Part shown: positions 39,895 to 49,883 of the stretch, piece by piece
How the letters are laid out: every line of letters starts with the position of its first letter
Numbering within the stretch: position 1 is the stretch's first letter
Source: Pseudomonadota bacterium
GTDB lineage: Bacteria; Pseudomonadota; Alphaproteobacteria; Puniceispirillales; Marisalimonadaceae
DNA: 64,000 nt
Reading direction: 5' to 3'
NCBI GenBank assembly: GCA_027625145.1
Contig: JAQBXK010000008.1
Location: 1-64,000, forward strand
Notes under the pieces: model-generated
Seen by the model: only the letters and a program-made list of their open reading frames with translations
Told to the model about the DNA's origin: nothing
Databases searched by the model: none
Program-made: the position numbers and the translations under genes

Positions 39895-42183
39895 ATGTCA
39901 AAAAAAGATAAAGATAATTTAGTGATTTCAAACTTAGATAAAGAGGCTCTAGAATATCATAAAAAAGGTCGCCCTGGTAAATTAGAAATTATCCCTACAA
40001 CACCATTAACTAGTTCACATGACTTATCATTAGCATACTCCCCTGGGGTAGCTGCACCATGTTTAGAAATCGAAAAAAATCCAGACACAATTTATGATTA
40101 TACGTCAAAAGGAAACATTGTCGCTGTTATATCTAATGGTACAGCTGTTTTAGGATTAGGTAATATTGGAGCAGCCGCATCAAAACCTGTAATGGAAGGA
40201 AAAGCTGTTTTATTTAAAAAATTTGCTGATATTGATAGCATAGATTTAGAAGTTAATACCGATGATATAGATAGATTTGTTGATGCCGTTTCATTATTAG
40301 AACCAAGTTTTGGAGGAATTAATTTAGAAGACATTAAAGCTCCAGATTGTTTTATTATTGAACAAAGATTAAGAGAAATGATGAATATACCTGTATTCCA
40401 TGATGATCAACATGGTACCGCTATAGTAACAGCTGCTGGAATAATTAATGCTCTACATTTGACCAAAAGAGATATCAAAAACACCAAATTTGTATGCAAC
40501 GGCGCTGGGGCAGCTTCAATAGCATGTGTTGAACTTCTAAAAGCTATGGGGGCTAAAAATCAAAACGTTATTTTAGTTGATAGAGAAGGTGTGATTTATA
40601 AAGGTCGTCAATCTAATATGAATCAATGGAAATCAGGACATACCGTAGACACTAAATGTAGAACTTTAGAAGATGCCCTTAAAGGAGCTGATGTTTTCTT
40701 AGGATTATCCGTTCCTGGTTCGGTTTCTAAAGAAATGGTTTTAAGTATGTCAGAAAAACCTATTATATTTGCTATGGCAAATCCTACGCCAGAAATAATG
40801 CCAGAAGAAATTAAATCCGTTAGAGCTGATGCTATAATTGCTACAGGTAGATCTGATTATCCAAATCAAGTAAATAATGTTTTAGGGTTTCCTTATATAT
40901 TTAGAGGGGCATTAGATGTAAGAGCTTCTACTATTAATGAGGAAATGAAAATTGCTGCTGCAAATGCAATTGCGTCCTTAGCACGAGAAGATGTTCCTGA
41001 TGAAGTTAATGCAGCATATAAAGGCATACAACTTCATTATGGTAATGATTATATTATACCAGCTCCATTCGATCCCAGACTTATATCAACTGTATCATCC
41101 GCTGTAGCAAAAGCTGCTATGGAATCAGGTGTAGCTAGAAAACCTATCGTTGACTTAGAAGCTTACCAAAGAGAATTAGCTAGTCGAATTGATCCTATTG
41201 CATCTATCTTAGAACCACTAAAGGCAAAAATAAAAGGAAAAAAACAGCGAGTAGTATTTGCTGAAGGTGAAGAAGAAAGAACTATAAGAGCTGCTTTATC
41301 TTTTTATAATTCAGGTTTTGGTACTCCCATTTTAATAGGGAGAGAGCACAGAGTCAGAGAAGCGATGGAAAAAGTAAATTTAGAGGGTTTAAGTGAATTA
41401 ATCATTCATAATGCAAGCTTAAGTCAAAATAATGAAATATATATAGATAATCTCTACAAAGAGCTTCATAGAAATGGACATCTAAGAAGAGACTGTCAGA
41501 GATTAATTAATCAAGATAGAAACGTATTTGCTGCCGCTATGGTTTCCGCAGGCGATGCAGATGCAATGATAACTGGAGTAACAAGGCCTTTTGGAAGATG
41601 TTTTGATGATATAACTAAGGTAATACATTCAAAAGATAATAAAAGTTTTTTATCAATGTCTATGATGGTTTCAAAAGAACGAACAGTATTTATTGGAGAT
41701 GTTAATATTCATGACAGACCTTCTCCTGAACAATTAGCTGATATAGCTTCAGGAGTTGCAAACACTGTAAAAAACCTTGGTTATACACCAAGAGTAGCTT
41801 TGTTATCTTTTTCTAACTTTGGAAACCCTGCAAGACCAAGTTCACAAAATATTAGAGAAGCAGTAAATATATTGACCAAAAGAAAAGTGAAATTTGAATT
41901 TGATGGGGAAATGACTGCAGAAGTAGCATTAGATTATGATCTAATGAAACGAAACTATCCTTTTTGTAGATTGTCAGGGCCTGCGAATGTTTTAATAATG
42001 CCTGGCTTATTATCAGCAAATATATCATTTAAATTATTACAAAAAATGGGAGGAGGTTCAGTGTTAGGCCCATTAATGATTGGTGGTGAAAAACCTTTTC
42101 AAATAGTACAGATGGGGTCAACTGTCACTGATATTGTAAACTCTGCTGCTATTGCAGCATATGATTCAATTTATACAAAATAA
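39895..42183 (+). CDS. maeB: NADP-dependent malic enzyme, phosphotransacetylase-fused
   Basis: This enzyme decarboxylates malate to pyruvate with NADP reduction. The malic enzyme domain (residues about 1-430) shows SLAYSPGVAAPCLEI, HDDQHGTAIVTAAGI and VCNGAGAASIACVELL. The C-terminal half (about 440-762) is a phosphotransacetylase-like domain (FAEGEEERTIRAA, DVNIHDRPSPEQLADIA, PGLLSANISFKLLQKMGG), which in this family is regulatory and usually not catalytic. GGGG lies 5 nt before the ATG. It is divergent from mutS across 150 bp. Confidence 0.96.
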   Translation: MSKKDKDNLVISNLDKEALEYHKKGRPGKLEIIPTTPLTSSHDLSLAYSPGVAAPCLEIEKNPDTIYDYTSKGNIVAVISNGTAVLGLGNIGAAASKPVMEGKAVLFKKFADIDSIDLEVNTDDIDRFVDAVSLLEPSFGGINLEDIKAPDCFIIEQRLREMMNIPVFHDDQHGTAIVTAAGIINALHLTKRDIKNTKFVCNGAGAASIACVELLKAMGAKNQNVILVDREGVIYKGRQSNMNQWKSGHTVDTKCRTLEDALKGADVFLGLSVPGSVSKEMVLSMSEKPIIFAMANPTPEIMPEEIKSVRADAIIATGRSDYPNQVNNVLGFPYIFRGALDVRASTINEEMKIAAANAIASLAREDVPDEVNAAYKGIQLHYGNDYIIPAPFDPRLISTVSSAVAKAAMESGVARKPIVDLEAYQRELASRIDPIASILEPLKAKIKGKKQRVVFAEGEEERTIRAALSFYNSGFGTPILIGREHRVREAMEKVNLEGLSELIIHNASLSQNNEIYIDNLYKELHRNGHLRRDCQRLINQDRNVFAAAMVSAGDADAMITGVTRPFGRCFDDITKVIHSKDNKSFLSMSMMVSKERTVFIGDVNIHDRPSPEQLADIASGVANTVKNLGYTPRVALLSFSNFGNPARPSSQNIREAVNILTKRKVKFEFDGEMTAEVALDYDLMKRNYPFCRLSGPANVLIMPGLLSANISFKLLQKMGGGSVLGPLMIGGEKPFQIVQMGSTVTDIVNSAAIAAYDSIYTK

Positions 42184-42188
42184 ATATT

Positions 42189-43169
42189 TTAACTCAAAAG
42201 ATTTTTTAATGAAATTTTGGGCCTTGCTCCATAATAAGTTATAATTTCAGATGCCGCTTTAGTCCCAAGTGATCCGCAATTATCTACAGAAAGAGATTTT
42301 GATAAACCATACAAAAAACCCGCAGCAAACAAATCACCTGCTCCAGTTGTGTCGATAAGGTTTTCTATTTTATTTGCATTAATATTATATTCGAATCTAT
42401 TTTTAAATATAAAAGATCCTTTAGATCCAAGAGTAATTGCTCCAATACTTACAACTTTTTTTAATTTGTTAATACAACTACTTAAATCCATTTGATAAAG
42501 GCTTTTTAATTCTGATTCATTAGCAAATACAATGTCTATAAAATGAGATATTAAAGATAGAAAATCTTTTCTATGTCTTTCAACACAAAATAAATCTGAA
42601 AGACTTAATGCTATTTGGATATTTTTTTCTTTTGCAATTCTACAACAATGATAAATAGCTTTTTTAGCTTCTGGTTGATCAAACAAATATCCTTCTATAT
42701 ATAATATATTGCTATTTATTATTAATTCTTCATTAACACAGTTTATATTAAAATCTGTACTTGCCCCCAAAAATGTACTCATACTTCTTTCAGCATCAGG
42801 TGTGACTAAGATTATACTTTTAGATGTTTTTTCAAATAAATTATTATTTTGTTTTCTTTGAAAAAATATACCCGCTTCATTTATATTTTTTTCAAATAAC
42901 TCTCCAAATTCATCAGAACCTGTCTGACCTAAAAAGCATGCTATTCCTCCAAATGATGAAAATCCAACTGCAGTATTTGCCGCACTTCCTCCAGAAAAAA
43001 TCATTGGATTATCAATAATTTTTAATAAATCATCAGCTTTTTCAGCATCTATTATCTGCATTGCTCCTTTTTCTATTGCAAGTTCTTTTAACATACTATC
43101 TGAAGTTTGAGCTATAATATCAACAATTGCATTACCTATTAAGGCAATATCATAATTTATTTCTGTCAT
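42189..43169 (-). CDS. PfkB-family carbohydrate/nucleoside kinase (adenosine-kinase-like)
   Basis: This ribokinase-fold kinase has the N-terminal PfkB signature region (FSGGSAANTAVGFSSFGG) and the C-terminal anion-hole motif DTTGAGDLFAAGFLYG with the catalytic Asp. At 326 residues it resembles the adenosine kinase branch common near maeB in Alphaproteobacteria, but the substrate cannot be fixed from motifs. It converges on maeB with 5 bp between stops. Confidence 0.88.
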   Translation of the reverse strand: MTEINYDIALIGNAIVDIIAQTSDSMLKELAIEKGAMQIIDAEKADDLLKIIDNPMIFSGGSAANTAVGFSSFGGIACFLGQTGSDEFGELFEKNINEAGIFFQRKQNNNLFEKTSKSIILVTPDAERSMSTFLGASTDFNINCVNEELIINSNILYIEGYLFDQPEAKKAIYHCCRIAKEKNIQIALSLSDLFCVERHRKDFLSLISHFIDIVFANESELKSLYQMDLSSCINKLKKVVSIGAITLGSKGSFIFKNRFEYNINANKIENLIDTTGAGDLFAAGFLYGLSKSLSVDNCGSLGTKAASEIITYYGARPKISLKNLLS

Positions 43170-43232
43170 TTTTTTTCTCTAATTATTTTTTTAAATAGAC
43201 TTACTTTAAAACACTAATTATGAATATCATCT

Positions 43233-43673
43233 ATGAAAAAAATTCTAAAGAAAATTATAATTAATTTATGTGCTTTAGTATTAATTAGTGCTTGCCACAC
43301 TATTGATCATAAAGATCCATTTATTTTGCCTGCTGAAATAAATAAACAAAAAATTAAAAAAAACCCTGAAAAAATAATCGTAAAAAAACAACCTTTGACT
43401 ATTAAAAAAATTAAGAATCTCAATTTTTTATTAAATTTAACTGAAAATCAAATTTATTCTAAAATTGGAAAAGGTGATTTTGTTAAAAAAGAAGGAAAAT
43501 TAAAAAATATACAATATTATTTTTCAAACTGCTTTTTAGATTTGTTTTTGATAAATAATAATGATTATTATTATACAAACTTCATACAAATGAGGTCTTC
43601 AAAACTTTTGGGTTCAATTGATAAAGTTAAGTGTTTAGATGAAATTATAAATAAATTAAAATTAAATGAATAA
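43233..43673 (+). CDS. Small predicted lipoprotein of unknown function
   Basis: This 146-residue protein has a lipoprotein signal: a basic start (MKKILKKII), a hydrophobic core and the lipobox LISAC ending at Cys21. After it comes a Lys/Pro-rich linker (residues about 40-65), then a small domain with the segment LNFLLNLTENQIYSKIGKGD and later FSNCFLDLFLI and VKCLDEII. The pair of later cysteines may form a disulfide. I do not recognise the family. It sits between the divergent kinase gene and convergent dapB, and may be an envelope protein. Confidence 0.75.
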   Translation: MKKILKKIIINLCALVLISACHTIDHKDPFILPAEINKQKIKKNPEKIIVKKQPLTIKKIKNLNFLLNLTENQIYSKIGKGDFVKKEGKLKNIQYYFSNCFLDLFLINNNDYYYTNFIQMRSSKLLGSIDKVKCLDEIINKLKLNE

Positions 43674-43690
43674 ATATAATTTATATAGCT

Positions 43691-44503
43691 CTAACCACCT
43701 AAGTTTAATACATCTGATAAAGAATAAAGACCTGGTTTTGCATCAGATGCCCAATAAGCAGCTCTTAATGCTCCAGAAGCGAAAATAGATCTATCCGTTG
43801 CTTTATGATGCAGTTCAATGCGTTCACCATCATTAGCAAAAATAACGGAATGTTCTCCAACAACATCGCCTCCTCTTAACACAGCAAAACCTATTTCATT
43901 ATGAGTACGTTTACCAACAATTCCATCTCTAGAGACAGCTTTAATATCTGACAAACGTTTTCCTCGAGCTTTTGAAGCTGAATTACCAAGCATCAATGCC
44001 GTGCCTGAAGGGGAATCAATTTTATTTTTATGATGCATTTCAAGAATTTCAATATTCCAATCTAATCCTAATTTTTCAGTTGCATTATAGACCAAATCCG
44101 AAAGTAAAGTTACTCCTACTGAAAAATTGGCAGCATAAACTATTGGTATTTTTTTTGATAAATCTAATAAAGTTTTTTCTTGATCTTCATTTAATCCAGT
44201 AGTTCCAATAACTATTGAGACATCGTTTTCCCATGCCTTTTTTGCGTGATACATTGTTGCTTCAGGTACAGTAAAATCTATTATTACGTTTGAAGAGTAA
44301 AATAGAGACAAAGGATCACTGTTTAGGTTTTTTTCTATTTTCTTTTTACCTACAAGAAGACCTATATCCATTCCTTCTTCGGCCTCACCTGGAAGGCAAG
44401 TCGAGCTTACTAATTTATACTTTGGATTATCAAGAATTAGCCCTAAGAGAGTTTTCCCCATTCGGCCATTTCCTCCTGGGATTGAAACAGAAATATTTTT
44501 CAT
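43691..44503 (-). CDS. dapB: 4-hydroxy-tetrahydrodipicolinate reductase
   Basis: DapB works in the lysine/meso-diaminopimelate pathway and so supplies peptidoglycan. The nucleotide loop is PGGNGRMGKTLLGLI, the catalytic region is EMHHKNKIDSPSGTALMLG and the C-terminal part has VIFANDGERIELHHKATDRSIFASGAL. At 270 residues it is full length. It lies 50 bp downstream of dnaJ, as often in Proteobacteria. Confidence 0.97.
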   Translation of the reverse strand: MKNISVSIPGGNGRMGKTLLGLILDNPKYKLVSSTCLPGEAEEGMDIGLLVGKKKIEKNLNSDPLSLFYSSNVIIDFTVPEATMYHAKKAWENDVSIVIGTTGLNEDQEKTLLDLSKKIPIVYAANFSVGVTLLSDLVYNATEKLGLDWNIEILEMHHKNKIDSPSGTALMLGNSASKARGKRLSDIKAVSRDGIVGKRTHNEIGFAVLRGGDVVGEHSVIFANDGERIELHHKATDRSIFASGALRAAYWASDAKPGLYSLSDVLNLGG

Positions 44504-44553
44504 AATTCACCTAATTTAGTATATTTTATTATCCAATATACATTAAAAAGTAA

Positions 44554-45648
44554 TTACTCAATCATTTTTTTAAATCTCTTTGTTTTAGGGCTTATCTTAT
44601 CAATGCCCAATTCTTTTATTTGTTTAAATAAATCTTCTTGCTTTTTTGAGATTCCTACTGGAGTTTCCACATTAATTTCAACGTATTGATCACCTCTTGA
44701 CCCTCCTCTTAATGCAGGCATTCCTTTGCCTTTCATTCTTAAGCGAGCGCCATTCTGAGTTCCTGCACTCAAATTCATTTTAGCTTTAGAGCCATCCACA
44801 CATGGAACTTGTATAGAGTTACCAAGTACTGCATCAATTAAAGAAACAGGAACTTCAATAAACGTATCCTTACCATCTCTTTGAAAAAAAGAATGTTCTT
44901 TAATGTCTATAAAAATGTATAAATCACCTGCTCCAGATCCTCTTGCTCCAGCTTCTCCTTCACCAGATAGTCTGATACGTGTACCATTATCTACACCAGC
45001 AGGAACATTAACTGATAGTTTTTTAGGTTTGTTTACTCTTCCCTGTCCTTGACAAGGTCTGCATGGATCGCCAATTGTTTCTCCTATACCAGAACAAGCT
45101 GCGCACGTTCTTTCAATAGTGAAAAACCCCTGTTGAGCTCTAACTTTTCCATGACCTCCACATTGATTACATTGCTTAGGTTGAGATCCTTTATTTGCTC
45201 CTGAGCCATTACATGTTTCGCATTTAGAAGGAACGGTTAATGATATTTCTACTTGATCACCAGAATAGGCCTGCTCTAAAGATACTGACAAATCATACCT
45301 AAGATCAGATCCTGTTGATGCTGCTTTTCGTCCTTGTTCACGACCTCCCATACCAAACATATCTTCAAAAATATCTGAAAATCCTCCACCAAATCCTCCA
45401 CCTGAAGAACTTCCAGAAGATCCTTGTGAAAATGCCGCATGACCATATTGATCATAAGCAGCTCTTTTTTGTGAATCTTTTAAAATTTCATATGCTTGTG
45501 CGGTTTCTTTAAAATTATCTTCTGCCTTTTTATCACCAGGGTTTCTATCTGGATGATACTTCATAGCTAATTTACGATATGAAGATTTAATCTCACTATC
45601 TGAAGCTGATTTAGATAAACCAAGAATATCGTAATAATCACGTGCCAT
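44554..45648 (-). CDS. dnaJ: Chaperone protein DnaJ
   Basis: DnaJ is the Hsp40 co-chaperone of DnaK. The J domain (residues 1-70) has the HPD motif in KYHPDRNPGD. A Gly-rich region follows (SGSSSGGGFGGGF), then four CxxCxGxG zinc repeats (CETCNGSG, CNQCGGHG, CAACSGIG, CRPCQGQG) and the C-terminal substrate-binding domain. At 364 residues it is normal. It lies 37 bp after dnaK in the heat-shock operon. Confidence 0.98.
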   Translation of the reverse strand: MARDYYDILGLSKSASDSEIKSSYRKLAMKYHPDRNPGDKKAEDNFKETAQAYEILKDSQKRAAYDQYGHAAFSQGSSGSSSGGGFGGGFSDIFEDMFGMGGREQGRKAASTGSDLRYDLSVSLEQAYSGDQVEISLTVPSKCETCNGSGANKGSQPKQCNQCGGHGKVRAQQGFFTIERTCAACSGIGETIGDPCRPCQGQGRVNKPKKLSVNVPAGVDNGTRIRLSGEGEAGARGSGAGDLYIFIDIKEHSFFQRDGKDTFIEVPVSLIDAVLGNSIQVPCVDGSKAKMNLSAGTQNGARLRMKGKGMPALRGGSRGDQYVEINVETPVGISKKQEDLFKQIKELGIDKISPKTKRFKKMIE

Positions 45649-45685
45649 ATTTATACCTTCAATTCATACAAAGATAAAAAATTAA

Positions 45686-47620
45686 TTAAGAGGCATCTTT
45701 TTTATCTTCTTTATCTTCATTTTCCTTAATTTCTTCGAAATCTGCATCTACAGCGCCTTCTTTATTTTCATTACTAGTCTCAGCGCTATGGTCGCCTTCT
45801 GGATTATCATTTTGATTGTCATTTGCTTTATACGCAGCTTCACCAAGCTTCATCATAACAGCCGATAATGAAGTCGTTTTTTCTTTTATTGAGGAAACAT
45901 CTTCACCTTCAAGAACATCTTTAACTTCTTTAACAGCTAATTCAACTTCATTTTTTAAATCAGGATCAGCTTTATCACCTAAATCAGCCAATGATTTTTC
46001 AGCACCATGCACCATAGATTCGGCTTGATTTCTAGTATCAATAGCTTCTCTTTTTTCTTTATCTGATTCAGCATTATCTTCTGCTTCTTTAACCATTCTT
46101 TCTATTTCACTATCATCTAAACCACCAGATGCTTGAATTGTTATTTTTTGTTCTTTACCTGTTGCTTTGTCTTTAGCGCTAACATTAACAATACCATTTG
46201 CATCAATATCGAAGGTTACTTCAATTTGAGGAATTCCTCTTGCTGCAGAAGCTATTCCTTCAAGGTTAAACTCACCTAACGACTTATTATCAGCCGCCAA
46301 TTCTCTTTCACCCTGAGATACACGAATAGTAACGGCAGATTGATTATCTTCAGCAGTTGAAAATGTTTGAGATTTTTTTGAAGGTATAGTTGTATTTCTA
46401 TCTATTAATCTAGTGAAAACACCCCCCAAAGTCTCTATACCTAAAGAAAGTGGTGTTACATCTAATAATAAAACATCTTTAACATCACCCATTAGGACAC
46501 CAGCCTGAATTGCAGCTCCACAAGCTACTACTTCATCAGGATTAACTCCTCTATGAGGTTCCGTTTTAAAAAATTTAGATACTGCTTCAATAATTTTTGG
46601 CATTCTTGTCATTCCACCAACTAGAATAACTTCGTCAATATCACTTGCATTAACTCCTGCGTCTTTTAAAGCCGCTTTACAAGGCTCAATACTTTTACTG
46701 ATTAAATCATCCACTAAGGCTTCATATTGTGATCTAGTCATTTTAACGTTTAAATGTTTTGGTCCACTTGCATCAGCTGTAATAAAAGGAAGGTTAATAT
46801 CAGTCTGAGCAGCACTTGAAAGCTCAATTTTAGCTTTCTCTGAAGCCTCTTTCATTCTTTGAAGAGCTAGTTTATCAGATCGCAAATCAATACCATTTTC
46901 TTTTTTGAATTGATCTGCTATAAAATTTATAATTTTTTCATCAAAATCTTCACCACCTAAAAAGGTATCTCCATTAGTTGACTTAACTTCAAATACTCCG
47001 TCTCCTACCTCTAATATTGAAACATCAAATGTTCCTCCACCAAGATCATAAACAGCTATAATTCCACTTTCTTTTTTATCTAAACCATAAGCTAAGGCAG
47101 CAGCAGTTGGTTCATTTATTATTCTTAAAACCTCTAATCCTGCAATTTTTCCAGCATCTTTTGTGGCCTGCCTTTGTGCATCATTAAAATAAGCAGGAAC
47201 AGTTATTACCGCCTTATCAACACTTTCACCAAGATAAGCTTCGGCATCTTCCTTTAATTTTCGTAAAATAAAACTAGATACTTCAGAAGGAGCATATTGT
47301 TGGCTATTTGCTTCAACCCAAGCGTCACCATTTTTTGCTGGAACTATTTTAAAAGGTACTAATTTAGAAAATTTAGCAGAGTATTCGTCATCGTGTCTTC
47401 TACCAATTAATCTTTTAATAGCATAAAGAGTATCTTCTGGATTTGTTACTGCCTGTCTCTTAGCAGATTGACCTACCAGTCTTTCATCACCTGAAAACCC
47501 TACCATTGAAGGTGTTGTTCTAGCACCCTCGCTATTTTCAATAATTTTAGGTGTTTTGCCATCCATAATAGCAACACATGAATTAGTTGTTCCTAAGTCA
47601 ATACCAATAACTTTAGCCAT
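45686..47620 (-). CDS. dnaK: Chaperone protein DnaK (Hsp70)
   Basis: DnaK is the ATP-dependent chaperone working with DnaJ and Grp[11 protein letters not shown] opens the ATPase domain, [16 protein letters not shown] and [18 protein letters not shown] are Hsp70 signatures, and the acidic C-terminal tail is present. I start at the ATG at 47620, 8 nt after AGGAG. An adjacent upstream TTG is less likely. The protein is 644 residues. It is preceded by a near-perfect sigma-32 promoter in the grpE-dnaK gap. Confidence 0.98.
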   Translation of the reverse strand: MAKVIGIDLGTTNSCVAIMDGKTPKIIENSEGARTTPSMVGFSGDERLVGQSAKRQAVTNPEDTLYAIKRLIGRRHDDEYSAKFSKLVPFKIVPAKNGDAWVEANSQQYAPSEVSSFILRKLKEDAEAYLGESVDKAVITVPAYFNDAQRQATKDAGKIAGLEVLRIINEPTAAALAYGLDKKESGIIAVYDLGGGTFDVSILEVGDGVFEVKSTNGDTFLGGEDFDEKIINFIADQFKKENGIDLRSDKLALQRMKEASEKAKIELSSAAQTDINLPFITADASGPKHLNVKMTRSQYEALVDDLISKSIEPCKAALKDAGVNASDIDEVILVGGMTRMPKIIEAVSKFFKTEPHRGVNPDEVVACGAAIQAGVLMGDVKDVLLLDVTPLSLGIETLGGVFTRLIDRNTTIPSKKSQTFSTAEDNQSAVTIRVSQGERELAADNKSLGEFNLEGIASAARGIPQIEVTFDIDANGIVNVSAKDKATGKEQKITIQASGGLDDSEIERMVKEAEDNAESDKEKREAIDTRNQAESMVHGAEKSLADLGDKADPDLKNEVELAVKEVKDVLEGEDVSSIKEKTTSLSAVMMKLGEAAYKANDNQNDNPEGDHSAETSNENKEGAVDADFEEIKENEDKEDKKDAS

Positions 47621-47689
47621 CAATTAAACTCCTATAGCTTTTTTTAAAATATTTGAAATAAAAGATTTCTTTTTATAATCAACAACTTT

Positions 47690-47718
47690 TATATGGGGAA
47701 AGATGTTAGATATTCAAG
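47690..47718 (-). promoter_or_regulatory. Sigma-32-type heat-shock promoter of dnaK
   Basis: On the minus strand CTTGAA (47713-47718) is followed after 14 nt by CCCCATATA (47690-47698). This fits the classic sigma-32 (RpoH) consensus CTTGAA-N13-17-CCCCATNTA very closely. It lies about 70 bp upstream of the dnaK ATG, after the grpE stop. It shows that dnaK-dnaJ can be transcribed independently of grpE. The match was judged by eye. Confidence 0.8.
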
Positions 47719-47730
47719 ATTAAAAATTAT

Positions 47731-48372
47731 TTAATTTTTTTCAATAGTATTAATATCTTTTTCATTATCAGCGTTATCTTTTTTTTCTTCAATTTTCTTT
47801 GATACGCCAACCATAGCTGGTCTTACTAATCTATCGTAGAGTAAATAACCTTTTTGAGAAACTTGGACTACTGTACCTGGATCACAGTCACTAGTAGGGA
47901 TCTCAAACATAGCTTGATGAAAATTATAATCAAATTTCTCATCTATTGGATCAATTTGCTTAATGTTATGTTTTTCTAACGTAGTTAAAATTTCTTTTTC
48001 TACAATTTCTAGACCTATAATTAAATTTTTAATTGGTTCAGGTAAATTAGATTTATCTTCAGGAACAGAATCTAGGGCTCTCTTTAAGTTATCAACTGAA
48101 GATACAAGATCTCTTACAAATGTAATATGACTATATTTTTTTGCTTGTTCTACATCTTTGAATGTTCTTTTTCTTAAATTTTCACTGTCTGCTAAAGTTC
48201 TCATCAATTGATCTGTGAGCTCAGCAATTTTTAATTCAAATTCACTTTTCTGATCATCATCTGATAATTCTATTTCTTCTTCAATTTCATCATCAGCTAA
48301 TTGTTGCATTTCTTCTTCATTAGATTTTTCTTCATCATCAATTATTTCTGATGGATCTTTATCATTAGCCAA
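47731..48372 (-). CDS. grpE: GrpE nucleotide exchange factor
   Basis: GrpE releases ADP from DnaK. A long acidic N-terminus (about 45 residues rich in Glu/Asp) is followed by a coiled coil (LKIAELTDQLMRTLADSENLRKRT) and the C-terminal beta domain (DPIDEKFDYNFHQAMFEIPTSD, VVQVSQKGYLLYDRLVRPAMVGVSK). At 213 residues it is normal. It is divergent from rph. The repressor gene hrcA, which usually sits between rph and grpE in Alphaproteobacteria, is missing. Confidence 0.96.
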   Translation of the reverse strand: MANDKDPSEIIDDEEKSNEEEMQQLADDEIEEEIELSDDDQKSEFELKIAELTDQLMRTLADSENLRKRTFKDVEQAKKYSHITFVRDLVSSVDNLKRALDSVPEDKSNLPEPIKNLIIGLEIVEKEILTTLEKHNIKQIDPIDEKFDYNFHQAMFEIPTSDCDPGTVVQVSQKGYLLYDRLVRPAMVGVSKKIEEKKDNADNEKDINTIEKN

Positions 48373-48405
48373 TCGTTTTCTCCTAATAAAATAAACATGA
48401 AAGTG

Positions 48406-48434
48406 AAATAGTTAATCTTCATTTGATTTTCAAG
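48406..48434 (-). promoter_or_regulatory. Sigma-32-like promoter of grpE
   Basis: On the minus strand CTTGAA (48429-48434) is followed after 17 nt by CTATTT (48406-48411), which fits the alphaproteobacterial RpoH -10 (C-pyrimidine-TATnT) moderately well. It is placed about 35 bp upstream of the grpE start codon. The match is weaker than that before dnaK. Confidence 0.5.
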
Positions 48435-48533
48435 AGGTCTATCAATTTAAAAAATTAAAATTAGAATTTTTTTTAGTTTTAAGTTAATAGTTGTTAATTA
48501 TAAATTATTAACTGAATTGATGTGAATAAAGAT

Positions 48534-49259
48534 ATGATCATAAGACATTCTAAAAGAGATAACAACCAATTAAGAGATATTAACCTTCAGACTAAAGTTT
48601 CTCCTTATGCTGAAGGATCATGTTTAACTAAATTTGGTAACACACACGTAATGTGTACTGCTTCAATAGACACAAAGCTACCTCCTTGGTTAAGAAATTC
48701 AGGAAAAGGATGGGTAACCGCTGAATACGGAATGCTTCCTAGATCAACTCACACTAGAATGGATAGAGAAGTGAGTAGAGGAAAAGCCTCTGGTAGAACT
48801 CATGAAATACAAAGATTAATAGGTAGGTCATTAAGATCAATTATAGATTTAAAAAAATTAGGTGAATTTCAAATTAAAATAGATTGCGATGTTATTCAAG
48901 CTGATGGAGGAACAAGAACTGCTTCAATAACAGGTGCTTGGGTAGCGTTGTATGAATCTATTAATTTTTTGTTAAAAAGTGGTAAAATTACAGAAAACCC
49001 TATCTCTGATCAAGTTGCAGCTATCTCATGTGGAATTTGGAAAAATCAAGAAATATTAGATTTAGACTATGAAGAAGATTCAGATGCAGATACTGATGGT
49101 AATTTTGTTTTAACTGAAAAAAATGGTATTGTTGAAATACAAACAACAGCCGAAAAAAATCCCTTTAATAAAGAACAATTTCTGAATCTTTTAAACTTAG
49201 CAGAAATTGGTACAAATCATATTTTTAAAATTCAAAGACAAGCCTTAGGGTTAAATTAA
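48534..49259 (+). CDS. rph: Ribonuclease PH
   Basis: RNase PH is a phosphorolytic exoribonuclease that trims tRNA 3' ends. Signatures are AEGSCLTKFGNTHVMCTAS, GWVTAEYGMLPRSTHTR, IDCDVIQADGGTRTASITGAWVAL and DLDYEEDSDADTDGNFV. I place the start at the ATG at 48534, where RHSKR aligns with the usual N-terminus. The GTG at 48522 is an alternative. It leads a plus-strand operon with rdgB and hemW. Confidence 0.95.
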   Translation: MIIRHSKRDNNQLRDINLQTKVSPYAEGSCLTKFGNTHVMCTASIDTKLPPWLRNSGKGWVTAEYGMLPRSTHTRMDREVSRGKASGRTHEIQRLIGRSLRSIIDLKKLGEFQIKIDCDVIQADGGTRTASITGAWVALYESINFLLKSGKITENPISDQVAAISCGIWKNQEILDLDYEEDSDADTDGNFVLTEKNGIVEIQTTAEKNPFNKEQFLNLLNLAEIGTNHIFKIQRQALGLN

Positions 49260-49265
49260 AATAGT

Positions 49266-49883
49266 ATGAAAACACGAATTTTTAAAGAAAATAAACTTGT
49301 GATAGCAAGTCATAATAAAGGAAAAATTAAAGAGATTAAAGAATTACTAAAGCCACTTAATATTGAAATTGTTTCTGCTTATGAACTTAAAATAGATGAA
49401 CCCATAGAAAATGGTAAAACATTTGAAGAAAATGCTTTAATTAAATCTAGCTTTGTATCAAAAGCAACTGGCTTACCATGTATATCTGATGATAGTGGTA
49501 TATGTTTTAAAGATCTTAATAACGAACCAGGTATATATTCAGCAAGATGGGCGGGAAAAGAAAAAAATTTTGATAAAGCTATGATCAAAATTAATCAAGC
49601 TATTAATAAAACTATTAATCCAAGTAAAAAATGCTTCTTTGTTTGTTCTTTGTCTATTTGTTGGCCTGATGAGTTTAATATAACCGTTTCTGGTTCTGTA
49701 AACGGTCATTTTAGTTGGCCTCCTAAAGGTCAAAATGGCTTTGGTTATGATCCAATTTTTATACCAATTGGATTTGATAAAACATTTGGTGAACTAGATC
49801 CAGAATTTAAACATAGTATTAGCCATAGATTTTTAGCTTTTGAAAAATTAATAAATATTTGTTTTCCTAGTTTGAAACATTGA
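49266..49883 (+). CDS. rdgB: dITP/XTP pyrophosphatase (RdgB/Ham1)
   Basis: This enzyme removes non-canonical purine nucleoside triphosphates from the pool. The family start IASHNKGKIKEIKELL, the catalytic DDSGICFKDLNNEPGIYSARWAG and GQNGFGYDPIFIP are all present. At 205 residues it is typical. It begins 6 bp after rph, and its TGA overlaps the hemW start (TTGA). Confidence 0.96.
   Translation: MKTRIFKENKLVIASHNKGKIKEIKELLKPLNIEIVSAYELKIDEPIENGKTFEENALIKSSFVSKATGLPCISDDSGICFKDLNNEPGIYSARWAGKEKNFDKAMIKINQAINKTINPSKKCFFVCSLSICWPDEFNITVSGSVNGHFSWPPKGQNGFGYDPIFIPIGFDKTFGELDPEFKHSISHRFLAFEKLINICFPSLKH

Noticed and set aside
48521-48529. Single TTATTCACA-type DnaA box at the possible GTG start of rph
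   Set aside because: It is isolated, with no second good box or AT-rich unwinding region of similar extent. One 9-mer of this composition is expected by chance in an AT-rich genome.
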